Source of the DNA: Pseudomonadota bacterium | Lineage (GTDB): Bacteria > Myxococcota_A > Polyangia > Fen-1088 | Direction: 5' to 3' | Assembly (NCBI GenBank): GCA_023438785.1 | Contig: JAEXQJ010000023.1 | Span: 1 to 17,695, forward strand | DNA: 17,695 nucleotides | Shown: piece by piece, positions 1-7,862 of the stretch | Layout: each line of letters starts with the position of its first letter | Position numbering within the stretch: the first letter of the stretch is position 1 | Made by a program: the position numbers and the translations under genes | The notes under the pieces: model-generated | The model's database searches: none | Told to the model about the DNA's origin: nothing | The model's input: only the letters and a program-made list of their open reading frames with translations

Positions 1-1911
1 CCGGAAATCATCGAGGCAGCGCCGGTCCTGGCCCGCGGCCCCCAGATCTCCATCCCGCAGGCTGAGCTCGAGCTCTTCAACCGCGGCGAGCACCGGCGCA
101 TTCACAGATTCTTGGGCGCGCACATGGTGGGGGACGGTGTCCGCTTTGCCGTGTGGGCCCCCAACGCCCGCCACGTCTCCGTGGTCGGTGCCTTCAACGG
201 CTGGAACGCCAATGCCCATCCCATGCAACGGCGGGGCGACACCGGCGTCTGGGAGTGCTTCATCCCGGGAATGCACCACGATTTCCCGTACAAGTTCGCG
301 GTCCAGCGCAATGATGGCAGCACGAAGCTGCGCACCGATCCCTTCGCGCGCTTCATCGAAAACGACCTCAACCGCGCCCCGCACTTCATCGAGACGTACT
401 ACGAGTTCAAGCACCCGCGGGTCGGCGTGAGCGACAAGCTGACTTGCCCGCTCAACGTTTTCGAGGTTCACCCGCTGTCCTGGCGCCACCGTGATGGCCG
501 GCCGCTGTCCTACATGGAGCTAATCCAGGAGCTGGTTCCCTACGTGAAGTACATGGAGTACACGCACGTGGAGCTGATGGGCATCCTGGAGCATCCCTAC
601 GTGCCGTCGTGGGGTTATCAGGTGATCGGCTTTTACGCTCCCACGTCACGCCTGGGCACGCCCACCGAGTTCAAGCAGCTCGTCGATGCCTTTCACCGAG
701 AGGGCATTGGCGTGATTCTGGACTCGGTGATGGTTCACTTCCCCAAGGACGCCACCGGGCTGGCCCGATACGACGGCGACAGTCTCTTCGAAAGCCCCAT
801 TCCGGAGCGGAAGATGACCCCGTGGGACACCTTCTACTTCGACTTCGCACGCAACGAGGTACGGAGCTTCCTCATCTCCAGCCTCTTTCACTGGATCGAA
901 GAGTTCTACATTGACGGCTTCCGCTTCGATGCCGCTGGGCAATTCCACTACTTCGAATTCGCCACGGAGGCCAAATACCGCGAGCATTTGCGCCGCTACG
1001 GTAATTGCCACAATGCCGAGGGCTTCCGCTTCATGCAGTCCATGACCTGGGCGCTGAAAGAGGAACACCCGGAGACTCTGTGCATCGCCGAGGATTCCAC
1101 TATCGCCTCGGGTGTGACCCGGCCGGTGGAACACGGCGGGCACGGCTTCGACTACAAGTGGGATCTGGGCTGCACGTCGCACATGATGAAGTTCTTCCGG
1201 GCGCCGTACCACGAGCGGGCCAGAGTCTTTTCGGACCTGACCTACCCCCTGCTCTACAACCACTCGGAGAACTTCCTGCTGCCGCTGTGTCACGACGAAG
1301 TCGTGCACATGAAGCGGACCATGCTCAACAAGACGGAGGGGCTGAGCGATTTCGAGAAATTCGCCAATCTCCGGCTGCTGTACATGATCCAATTTGGATA
1401 CCCACACAAGAAACTGCTCTTCATGGGTCAGGAATTCGGTCAGGAAAACGAATGGGACCCGGAGAAAGAACTGCCCTGGGCTTCGACCTGGGCCCACCTG
1501 CACCGCTGCACCCAGTGGTACGTCAAGCGACTGAACGAGGTCTACAAGTACATCCCGGCCATGCACGAGGGTGACAACATCAAGAGCGGTTTCGAGTGGA
1601 TTGAGTGCCAGAGTCCCAACCACGACGTGCTGGCCTTTTTGCGTTACGACAAGAGCTACCAGGACATGGTGGTGTATTTGCTCAACCTGTCCAAGACGCA
1701 CTTCGAGGATTTCCGTCTGGGCGTTCCCTACCCGGGCAAATACGTCAAAATCCTGGACACCGACGGCAAGGAATTCGGCGGCAATGGCCACAATTGGCCC
1801 ACCGAGTTCTACGCCGAGAACCGACCCGCCTACCACCACCAGAACAGCTTCGCGACGAAGCTGTTGCCCCTTCACGGCATGATCTTCCGCGCTGTGGATG
1901 TGAGGCGGTAG
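1..1911 (+). CDS. glgB: 1,4-alpha-glucan branching enzyme, GH13 (5' end outside window)
   Basis: Catalyses formation of alpha-1,6 branches in glycogen in the cytoplasm. The reading frame is open from base 1, so the start lies upstream; 636 residues are visible and the TTG at 112 is only an internal codon. Residues 27-70 (FNRGEHRRIHRFLGAH, then RFAVWAPNARHVSVVGAFNGW) are the typical N-terminal CBM48 module. The GH13 barrel follows, with nucleophile D310 (DGFRFD), acid/base E364 (CIAEDST) and transition-state D432 (LCHDEVVH). The stretch around 241-260 (VHFPKDATGLARYDG) is characteristic of the bacterial GH13_9 type. A C-terminal beta domain runs from about 545 to 636. The core motifs are divergent: region I is DSVMVHF where bacterial enzymes usually read DWVPAHF, and region II is DGFRFDAA rather than DGLRVDAV. 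All three catalytic acids are present, so the enzyme should be active. No other glycogen gene is visible, but the left neighbour is cut off. Confidence 0.93.
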   Translation, partial: PEIIEAAPVLARGPQISIPQAELELFNRGEHRRIHRFLGAHMVGDGVRFAVWAPNARHVSVVGAFNGWNANAHPMQRRGDTGVWECFIPGMHHDFPYKFAVQRNDGSTKLRTDPFARFIENDLNRAPHFIETYYEFKHPRVGVSDKLTCPLNVFEVHPLSWRHRDGRPLSYMELIQELVPYVKYMEYTHVELMGILEHPYVPSWGYQVIGFYAPTSRLGTPTEFKQLVDAFHREGIGVILDSVMVHFPKDATGLARYDGDSLFESPIPERKMTPWDTFYFDFARNEVRSFLISSLFHWIEEFYIDGFRFDAAGQFHYFEFATEAKYREHLRRYGNCHNAEGFRFMQSMTWALKEEHPETLCIAEDSTIASGVTRPVEHGGHGFDYKWDLGCTSHMMKFFRAPYHERARVFSDLTYPLLYNHSENFLLPLCHDEVVHMKRTMLNKTEGLSDFEKFANLRLLYMIQFGYPHKKLLFMGQEFGQENEWDPEKELPWASTWAHLHRCTQWYVKRLNEVYKYIPAMHEGDNIKSGFEWIECQSPNHDVLAFLRYDKSYQDMVVYLLNLSKTHFEDFRLGVPYPGKYVKILDTDGKEFGGNGHNWPTEFYAENRPAYHHQNSFATKLLPLHGMIFRAVDVRR

Positions 1912-1936
1912 GCCCTCTCCTCGGGACACGCAAGCT

Positions 1937-1965
1937 CCCCGCGCGCCCGCCGTGAGCGCGCGGGG
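1937..1965. terminator. Bidirectional hairpin terminator between convergent genes
   Basis: A perfect 10-bp inverted repeat, CCCCGCGCGC (1937-1946) and GCGCGCGGGG (1956-1965), with a 9-base loop, fills most of the 62-bp gap between the branching enzyme stop and the deacetylase stop. There is no T-run on either side, so it is not a textbook intrinsic terminator. Its position between two convergent stops and its very stable stem make shared termination the simplest reading. Confidence 0.6.
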
Positions 1966-1973
1966 CCCCCGAA

Positions 1974-3164
1974 TCACTTGTGCATCAAGACGCGGGCCAG
2001 GCTGGGCAGCGCGATCAACATCAGGAAGGCACGCTGGTTCAGATCGGGCGACACGGAAAGGCGGCGCAGATCCAACCGGTCCAGGTTGGCGCCCATGAAC
2101 TGCACGCCCGTGTTGTAGGTAAAGCCCATCTGGTATCCGGCCGCATCGATCGCCGAGCGGATGGCCGGGGCGGCGGCGACGGGAATGCCCACCGGATAGG
2201 AAACCGCGTCGATGGGGGCGCCCAATGCCGCCTCCAGATCCTCGCGCGATCCACGCAGCTCCTCGACCAGATGCTCGGGACTGAGGGTGTGCAGCACGCG
2301 GTGGGTGCGTGTGTGAGAGCCGATGTCCATGCCTGCCCGGTACAGATCGCGGACCTCGTCCCAGGTCATGACGAGCTCGCGCGCCAGTTCTTCCTCGCGG
2401 GCTTCGCTCCAGCCGGCGCCTGTCTGTCGCGAAATATGATTGAGGCACGCCTCCAGGTCGAGCCCAGGCGCGGCCTTGATGGCTTCGAGCAGAATTCGGG
2501 CGCTACCCCGCGCGCCCAAATTGAGCAGCATGGGCCGCGGAGACTCGAGCGCCACCACACGCTTCTCGGCGTTCTTGAGTAACCAGCACACGCGATCCCA
2601 CCAGAAGACCTTGCGCCGCTCCACGTAATGGGTGGCAATGAAGAACACGGCACGCGCACCGTGCCGCTTGAGGATGGGCAAGGCATGCGCGTGGCAATCG
2701 CGGTACCCGTCGTCAAAGGTGATCATGGCGGGGTTGGCCGGCAGTCGCCCACCCGCCAGCCATTGGCGCACGTCCGCCAAGCCAACCAGATTGAAGTGCC
2801 GCACCAGCGCGGCCACCTGGCGCTCGAACTCTTCAGGCGTGGCGTCGAGCACACCGGTGTCGAAGGACGACACGGCCTCGCGCTCGTGCACGCGATGGTA
2901 GTTCAGAATCGTCAGAACCGGCACCCGCCAGCGCCGGCGCAGGGCGAGGACCAACTCGGGCAGCGGCGTCACATCGTGCAGCGCCCCCAGCAGTCGACGC
3001 ATGGACGGCTTCACGCTCCGGTTCAGCCAGGCGCGTGCCGCCTGGCCACACTCCCCCATCCTGGCCCACCGGCGCAGGGCCTCCTCCGGCGGCTCCATCC
3101 CCGCCCCTCTCCCCGCCTCCGCGGCGGTCGCCTTGGCCAGCACCGCGATCTTGGTCTCAAACAT
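1974..3164 (-). CDS. Polysaccharide deacetylase (NodB-homology, carbohydrate esterase 4-like)
   Basis: Predicted metal-dependent deacetylase acting on N- or O-acetyl groups of a cell-surface polysaccharide. From the ATG at 3164 it has 396 residues. The NodB core begins near residue 81 (VPVLTILNYHRV). It contains motif 1 TFDDGYRD (149-156, with the catalytic base and metal Asp pair), motif 2 SHTRTH (283-288, metal His pair) and motif 3 SYPVG (322-326). An insertion of about 80 residues (188-270, FWWDRVCWLL onward) separates motifs 1 and 2, as in exopolysaccharide-locus deacetylases. No signal peptide or clear membrane span is visible, which suggests a cytoplasmic or peripheral protein. The start is uncertain: the frame is open well upstream, but a longer version would run into the divergent regulator gene. 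Starts at M23, M36 or M55 are also possible, and none has a decisive ribosome site. The surrounding genes do not show which polymer it acts on. Confidence 0.82.
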   Translation of the reverse strand: MFETKIAVLAKATAAEAGRGAGMEPPEEALRRWARMGECGQAARAWLNRSVKPSMRRLLGALHDVTPLPELVLALRRRWRVPVLTILNYHRVHEREAVSSFDTGVLDATPEEFERQVAALVRHFNLVGLADVRQWLAGGRLPANPAMITFDDGYRDCHAHALPILKRHGARAVFFIATHYVERRKVFWWDRVCWLLKNAEKRVVALESPRPMLLNLGARGSARILLEAIKAAPGLDLEACLNHISRQTGAGWSEAREEELARELVMTWDEVRDLYRAGMDIGSHTRTHRVLHTLSPEHLVEELRGSREDLEAALGAPIDAVSYPVGIPVAAAPAIRSAIDAAGYQMGFTYNTGVQFMGANLDRLDLRRLSVSPDLNQRAFLMLIALPSLARVLMHK

Positions 3165-3346
3165 GGCGACTTCAGAATGGGATCGACTTGGACACGCACC
3201 ACCCTCGAATGACGGATCGATTGCTGCGCCCGCTTGCCGCCCCGCACAACAGGACAAAACGTCGCAAGCCTCGGCTGGTCGACGCACGACGCGCGAGGCG
3301 ACCAGCCAGTCCCGGCCGGTCGCAAGGGAATCGGGTGCGGCCAAGT

Positions 3347-3352
3347 TATAAT
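3347..3352 (+). promoter_or_regulatory. Candidate -10 box for the response regulator gene
   Basis: A perfect TATAAT lies 9 bases ahead of the TTG start at 3362, in otherwise GC-rich DNA. I see no good -35 at 17 bp; TCGCAA (3320-3325) is 21 bp away and weak. If the box is used, transcription would begin at about 3359, giving a nearly leaderless mRNA. The rest of the 197-bp gap (3165-3361) between this gene and the divergent deacetylase shows no other clear element. Confidence 0.45.
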
Positions 3353-3361
3353 CGCGTTCCC

Positions 3362-4711
3362 TTGTCGCATCGGGACAGCCTCGCCATCCTCGTCGTCGAC
3401 GACGAGAAGAACATCCGCGCCACACTTACCGTGTGCCTGGAACAGATGGGGCATGAGGTGATGGCCGTCGCCACCCCGCAGGCCGCGGAGGCGGCCTTGG
3501 CGCGCCAGCCTTTCGACCTGGCGCTCATCGATCTGCGACTTGGCGGCGAGAGCGGACTGGAACTCATCCCGCGGCTGATGGCCGACCGACCCGACCTGCT
3601 CATCGTGATCATCACCGCGTACGCCACTGTGGAGACGGCGGTCGAAGCCATCCGCCGTGGTGCCTGGGACTACCTGCCCAAACCCTTCACGCCCGCGCAG
3701 GTGCGCCAGCTGGTCGATCGGGCTTGCGATCGACGACGCTTGGCGTGGCGGGTCGAGAATCTGGAACATGCGCTGTCCGATTCCGTCCCCGAGGTGGATT
3801 TGACCTCCACGTCACCGCGCATGCGCTCCGCCCTGGAGACCATCGCACGGGCCGCTGCCTCCGACGTGCCCTTCTTGCTGCGCGGGGAAACGGGGACCGG
3901 CAAGACCGTGGCCGCGCGAAATCTGCACGCCCGCAGTCCGCGCCACGAGCACCCCTTCGTGGTGGTCAACTGCCCCACGCTCTCGGAGGAGCTGCTGACC
4001 AGCGAGCTCTTCGGGCACGCGCGCGGCGCCTTCACCGGCGCGGTTCGTGATCAACCGGGTCGCGTGGAGGCGGCGCACGGCGGGACGCTGTTTCTCGACG
4101 AGATCGGCGAGATCTCACCCGCCTTGCAGGCCAAGCTGTTGCGCTTCCTGCAGGACAAGGAGTTCGAGCGCGTAGGCGAGGGCCGCACCCGCCGTGTGGA
4201 CGTGCGGGTCGTGGCGGCGACGAACCGCGACCTGGACGCGGACGTGCGCAGTGGGCGCTTTCGTGAGGATCTGCTCTACCGCCTCAACGTCATCGAGGTC
4301 GTGGTGCCGCCTCTGCGTGAGCGGGCCGAGGACATCTTGCCGCTCGCTCGGCGGTTTCTGGGCTTCTATGCACGCTCATCGGGACGGGCCCACGCCAGCC
4401 TCTCGCCGGCCGCCGAGCAACTTCTGCTTCACTACGCATGGCCGGGGAACGTGCGTGAATTGCGCAATGCCGTCGAGCGGGCGCTGATTCTATGGCCCGC
4501 CCCGGTCATTGAGCCCGAGGCCTTTCCCGCCAAGATGCACGCGACCAGCAAGCCCGTGGCACCCCAACTCGGCGACGACATCAGTCTTGCCTCTTTGGAG
4601 GCCGAGCACATTCGGCGCGTCGTGGCCCGCGCTCCCAGCCTAGACGCGGCTGCGGCCATCCTGGGCATCGACACCTCCACCCTCTGGCGCAAACGCAAGA
4701 GACAAGGCTAA
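3362..4711 (+). CDS. Sigma-54-dependent NtrC-family response regulator, probable Kdp activator
   Basis: Enhancer-binding transcription activator of 449 residues, the usual family length. The receiver domain (about 7-120) has acidic pair D13/D14, phospho-acceptor D57, T85 and K107. The AAA+ domain (about 148-385) has Walker A GETGTGKT (175-182), the sigma-54-contacting loop GAFTGA (222-227), Walker B LFLDE (243-247), FREDLLYRL (300-308, arginine-finger region) and WPGNVREL (360-367). A Fis-type helix-turn-helix closes the protein (about 426-446, LGIDTSTLWRKRKR). The layout and this C-terminus recall the AlgB branch. I chose TTG 3362 because it sits just before the receiver domain; GTG 3335 with an AAGGGA-like site is an alternative. 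It converges on the kinase gene with one base between the stops, so the pair is not co-transcribed. The partner kinase and target operon are inferred from context: no kdpE is present, and a sigma-54-like promoter precedes the kdp operon. Confidence 0.9.
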   Translation: MSHRDSLAILVVDDEKNIRATLTVCLEQMGHEVMAVATPQAAEAALARQPFDLALIDLRLGGESGLELIPRLMADRPDLLIVIITAYATVETAVEAIRRGAWDYLPKPFTPAQVRQLVDRACDRRRLAWRVENLEHALSDSVPEVDLTSTSPRMRSALETIARAAASDVPFLLRGETGTGKTVAARNLHARSPRHEHPFVVVNCPTLSEELLTSELFGHARGAFTGAVRDQPGRVEAAHGGTLFLDEIGEISPALQAKLLRFLQDKEFERVGEGRTRRVDVRVVAATNRDLDADVRSGRFREDLLYRLNVIEVVVPPLRERAEDILPLARRFLGFYARSSGRAHASLSPAAEQLLLHYAWPGNVRELRNAVERALILWPAPVIEPEAFPAKMHATSKPVAPQLGDDISLASLEAEHIRRVVARAPSLDAAAAILGIDTSTLWRKRKRQG

Positions 4712-4712
4712 G

Positions 4713-6599
4713 TTAGGGTGGACTCGGTTGCGTCGCTTCTCGTGCATCTAGCGCGGCCGGCACCGTGAACCAGAAGGTCGCGCCCTGGCCGGGCTGACTG
4801 GTCACGCCGATGTGGCCGCCGTGGGCCTGCACGATGCCCCGGGCGATGAACAAGCCCAAGCCCGCCCCCCCGGCGGGGCTGCCTGGAACGCGATAGAACT
4901 TCTGGAACAGCTCGGCCTGATGCTCGATGGAAATCCCGGGTCCTCGATCGCTCACCTCGAAGCGAATCCAGCGCTGGCCTTCTCCGACCTCAGAGGCGAG
5001 CTCGCTGCGAGCCCGCAGGGTGATCTCGCCCGCCTGCGGCGAAAAGCGTATGGCATTCCCCACCAGGTTGCTGAACACCAGCTCTAGGCGATCGGGATCG
5101 GCGAATGCCTCCGGGCATCCTGGCTCCACCTCGGTGTGCAGCACGATCTGACGAACCTCGGCAGCCGCGCGGTGCACCTCGCCGGCCGCCCCCACGAGCA
5201 TCTCAGGCGCGACGCGGCGCCTGTGCAGGTCGATGCTCCCCGATTCGATGCGGGACAGGTTGAGCAACTCGTCCACGATGCTCTGCAGACGCTCGCAGTC
5301 CTCGCGGGCCGCAAACAGCAGATCACCTTGCTTGGCGGTGAGCGGGCCCACCGTCTCCTCGGTGCACAGGTGAATGGCCATGCGCAATGAGGTCAGCGGA
5401 GTGCGGAACTCGTGTGCCACCGTGGCCACCAGGTCGCTCTTCAATTCGTCGAAGCGGAATAGGCGGGTCACGTCCTGCAGAACCATGGCCACGCCACTCA
5501 CCTCACCCGCGTCGCCGTAGATAGGCGCGGCTCGGGGCAGGAAGATGCGCTCACCCTCGGGCGTGCCCACGCGCAGGGCCTCCTCGAACCCCCGGGGCAC
5601 GTAGGCGCCACGTCCGCCGGCCACATGAGCGCGCAGACGATCCAGCAAGGAGCGCACCCCTAAATCGACCTCAGCCAGCGGATCCTTGGGCCGCAGATCG
5701 GCGTCCACGCCCAGGAGCAGATGGGTGGCCACATTGATGCCCTGGACGCGTCCCGCGGCGTCGAGGAGCAGCACCGGATCAGGCAGGGCATCCATAGCCG
5801 CCTGAGTGGCCTGCTGCGCCTGCAGCAACTCGCCCAGTGAGCTGGCGCGGTAGCGCTCCAGACGCTCGGCCATGGTGTTGAACTCGCCCGCCAGTTGCGC
5901 GATCTCGTCGCTGCCTTCTAGGCGGGCTCGCGCCTGAAGATCCCCCTGCCCGAACCGTCGTACCGCCGCATTCACCACGCCCAGAGGCCGCAGGAAGCGC
6001 GCGGTCAGAGAGATCGAGAGCAGGAGGCCGCCCAGCAAGGCACCCAGCAGGGCAAGCGTCACCAGGGTCTGAAAGCGTCGCGCGCTCTGCTCGGCCCGCT
6101 CGCTCTTGCGAACGATCGCGTCCTGATTCATGTCCAGGATGCGATCGGCTTCCCGCCTGGTGGTGGCGAAAGCACCCGAAAGCTTCCCAAAGTAGATGCG
6201 GTCTTGCACGCTGGCATTGGGCGCGGCCAGGAATTCATCCAGTGCCTCCTGGTAACGCGTCCAACTCTGCCCCAGGGACAAGGCCGCTTCGCGCTCGCCG
6301 GGCTCGGTAATGTTGCTCTCTTCGATGCGCAGTTCCTGGTCGAACGAGCGGCGATAATCGGCGATCTGTGCGGGCGCCTCAGCCCCGTGTCCCGCCAGCA
6401 TGTACAGGGCGAAGCTGTCTATGCGTTCCAGGTCCTCCTTCATGTGCTGGGCAGCGAGGACGCTGCGGTAGTTGTCCACGAAGATCCTGCCCGCCTGCCG
6501 TCCCAGGCGCGAGGTGACGGCGGAGGACAGGCCGCCCACCAGGACCAAGGCCACGGCCAAGGGAATCTGCGCCGCGACCAGCTTGCTCCTGAAGGTCAC
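4713..6599 (-). CDS. Membrane sensor histidine kinase (HAMP-PAS-HisKA-HATPase), Kdp-linked
   Basis: Sensor kinase of 628 residues, probably in the inner membrane. TM1 is about 7-27 and TM2 about 177-199. They bracket a helical sensor region of some 150 residues containing NYRSVLAAQHMKEDLERIDS and NITEPGE, a pattern resembling KinB-type kinases. HAMP (about 200-253), PAS (about 264-375), HisKA with H396 in VAHEFRTPLTSL, and HATPase_c follow. The HATPase has N-box NLVGNA (511-516), DRGPGI (551-556) and GAGLGLFIARGI (578-589). The start is GTG, in a GTGA overlap with the stop of the short KdpD gene, so translation of the two is probably coupled. It lacks the four-helix DUF4118 membrane region of classical KdpD. 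It probably phosphorylates the convergent NtrC-type regulator, with the short KdpD supplying K+ or nucleotide sensing; that wiring is inference. Confidence 0.88.
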   Translation of the reverse strand: MTFRSKLVAAQIPLAVALVLVGGLSSAVTSRLGRQAGRIFVDNYRSVLAAQHMKEDLERIDSFALYMLAGHGAEAPAQIADYRRSFDQELRIEESNITEPGEREAALSLGQSWTRYQEALDEFLAAPNASVQDRIYFGKLSGAFATTRREADRILDMNQDAIVRKSERAEQSARRFQTLVTLALLGALLGGLLLSISLTARFLRPLGVVNAAVRRFGQGDLQARARLEGSDEIAQLAGEFNTMAERLERYRASSLGELLQAQQATQAAMDALPDPVLLLDAAGRVQGINVATHLLLGVDADLRPKDPLAEVDLGVRSLLDRLRAHVAGGRGAYVPRGFEEALRVGTPEGERIFLPRAAPIYGDAGEVSGVAMVLQDVTRLFRFDELKSDLVATVAHEFRTPLTSLRMAIHLCTEETVGPLTAKQGDLLFAAREDCERLQSIVDELLNLSRIESGSIDLHRRRVAPEMLVGAAGEVHRAAAEVRQIVLHTEVEPGCPEAFADPDRLELVFSNLVGNAIRFSPQAGEITLRARSELASEVGEGQRWIRFEVSDRGPGISIEHQAELFQKFYRVPGSPAGGAGLGLFIARGIVQAHGGHIGVTSQPGQGATFWFTVPAALDAREATQPSPP

Positions 6600-7747
6600 T
6601 GCGTCTCCTCCTCAAACAACGACACGATGTGGATGTCGAAGCCCGCGCCTTCCTTCACCAGGCGGAGCGGCACCGATCGGCCGAGCATCTGCTTCCACCA
6701 CGGCAGATTGGAACGCCCCACGACGATGTGGCCCACGGCGTGCGAGCGGGCAAAATCCAGGATGGCGCTAACCGGATCGTCGCCGCGTAGACGCACCACC
6801 TCGGCCCCCAGTTCCTTGGCCTTGTCGATGTTGGTCAGCAGGTGACGCTGTACCTCCGCATCGATGCGCTCCGGGCTCTCGTCAGCGGTCTGCACGTAGA
6901 CCACGAACCAATCCGTGTTGTAGCGACCGGCCAGACGTGAAGCCCGCCGCAGGAGCGTGGCTGCGCGAGGCGGGTTGGACGACATACAGGCCATCACCCG
7001 CCTGTGCGTGGCGGGCTCACGAGGCTGAGCCATGGGCCGCGCGGCGCTGGCGCGTTCCACGCTCTCGGCCACCTCACGCAGGGCTAGCTCGCGCAGGTGG
7101 GTCAGATTTTCCTCCTTGAAGAAGTGCTCCAACGCCCAAGGGATCTTGTCGTCGGCGTAGATCTTTCCAGTGCGCAATCGCTCCTGCAAATCCTCGACGG
7201 CCAGATCCAGATTGACCACTTGATCGGCGCGTTTCAGAAAGCTGTCGGGCAGCGTCTCGCGTACCACCACGCCGGTCACGCGCCCCACGAGGTCGTTGAG
7301 GCTATCCAGGTGCTGCACGTTGAAGGCGCCGATGACGTTGATGCCGGCGTCGAGCAGTTCCAGAACATCCTGATAGCGCTTCTTGTTGCGGCTGCCCGGC
7401 ACGTTGGTGTGGGCCAACTCGTCGACCAGCGCCACCGCCGGGTTGCGCTTGAGGATCTTGTTGAGGCTCATCTCTTCGATGACCACGCCTCGGTATTCCA
7501 CCTGGCGACGGGCAATCACCTCCAGCCCCTCCACCAGCGCCTCGGTTTCCTTGCGGCCGTGCGGCTCGATGAAACCCACCACCACGTCCACGCCGCGCTC
7601 GCGTAGGCCGTGCGCCTCTTCCAGCATGCGGTAGGTCTTGCCCACGCCGGCCGCAAAGCCGATGTACAGCTTGAGACGGCCGCGCTTGCCCTTCTGGACC
7701 AGTTCCAGGAAGTCCTCGGGACGGCGTCGCGGTGTATGAAGCGTCAT
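6596..7747 (-). CDS. kdpD: Short KdpD: N-terminal sensor and Usp domains only
   Basis: Soluble protein of 383 residues matching only the N-terminal cytoplasmic part of KdpD, which is about 900 residues in E. coli. The KdpD domain (about 20-225) has Walker A-like GFAAGVGKT (30-38), and ALVDELAHTNVPGSRNKKR (106-124) for the Walker B and following conserved segment. A universal-stress-protein domain (about 249-377, with GHIVVGRSN) follows. The DUF4118 membrane helices, GAF, HisKA and HATPase domains are absent. The stop overlaps the start of a separate kinase, so this looks like a natural two-gene split rather than decay. Truncated KdpD proteins of this kind are known from cyanobacteria and Deinococcus. 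The Usp domain is the part that binds c-di-AMP in some Firmicutes; whether it does so here cannot be seen. No ribosome binding site precedes the ATG at 7747. Confidence 0.9.
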   Translation of the reverse strand: MTLHTPRRRPEDFLELVQKGKRGRLKLYIGFAAGVGKTYRMLEEAHGLRERGVDVVVGFIEPHGRKETEALVEGLEVIARRQVEYRGVVIEEMSLNKILKRNPAVALVDELAHTNVPGSRNKKRYQDVLELLDAGINVIGAFNVQHLDSLNDLVGRVTGVVVRETLPDSFLKRADQVVNLDLAVEDLQERLRTGKIYADDKIPWALEHFFKEENLTHLRELALREVAESVERASAARPMAQPREPATHRRVMACMSSNPPRAATLLRRASRLAGRYNTDWFVVYVQTADESPERIDAEVQRHLLTNIDKAKELGAEVVRLRGDDPVSAILDFARSHAVGHIVVGRSNLPWWKQMLGRSVPLRLVKEGAGFDIHIVSLFEEETQ

Positions 7748-7765
7748 AGGCAGCAGGTCTGGATT

Positions 7766-7780
7766 GCAAAGGGTGCGCCC
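7766..7780 (-). promoter_or_regulatory. Candidate sigma-54 promoter toward kdpD/kinase
   Basis: Read on the minus strand, GGGCGC-N5-TTGC has the required GG-N10-GC spacing and a perfect -12 TTGCA. It has two mismatches to TGGCAC in the -24 box. The predicted start, about base 7754, is only 7 bases before the kdpD ATG. It is weaker than the opposite-facing site and may be chance. Confidence 0.35.
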
Positions 7781-7830
7781 GACGAGGACTGCGCATCGCT
7801 CATGATAGCCCGGCGGATCGCTCGGCTACT

Positions 7831-7847
7831 CATTGCTTTGTGCAATG
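7831..7847. promoter_or_regulatory. Dyad 1, candidate enhancer (activator-binding) site
   Basis: CATTGC-TTTGT-GCAATG is a perfect 6-bp inverted repeat with a 5-base spacer, centred on 7839. It shares the core ATTGC-N5-GCAAT with a second dyad 31 bp downstream. It lies about 151 bp upstream of the predicted kdp transcription start, a typical enhancer distance for NtrC-family activators. Confidence 0.6.
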
Positions 7848-7862
7848 GCTCGCAGGCCCGGG

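Noticed and set aside
646..2448. A 600-codon open frame on the minus strand across the branching enzyme.
   Set aside because: It is antisense to a gene with clear catalytic motifs, and its translation matches no family; it is a GC-rich shadow.
6596..7747. Short kdpD as a pseudogene truncated from a full-length kdpD.
   Set aside because: Both domains are intact, the frame ends in a coupled overlap with a kinase gene, and there is no remnant of DUF4118 or GAF sequence downstream.
7763..7772. A third ATTGC half-site resembling the enhancer dyads.
   Set aside because: There is no GCAAT partner at the right distance, it is not in helical phase with the other two, and it overlaps the possible minus-strand -12 box.
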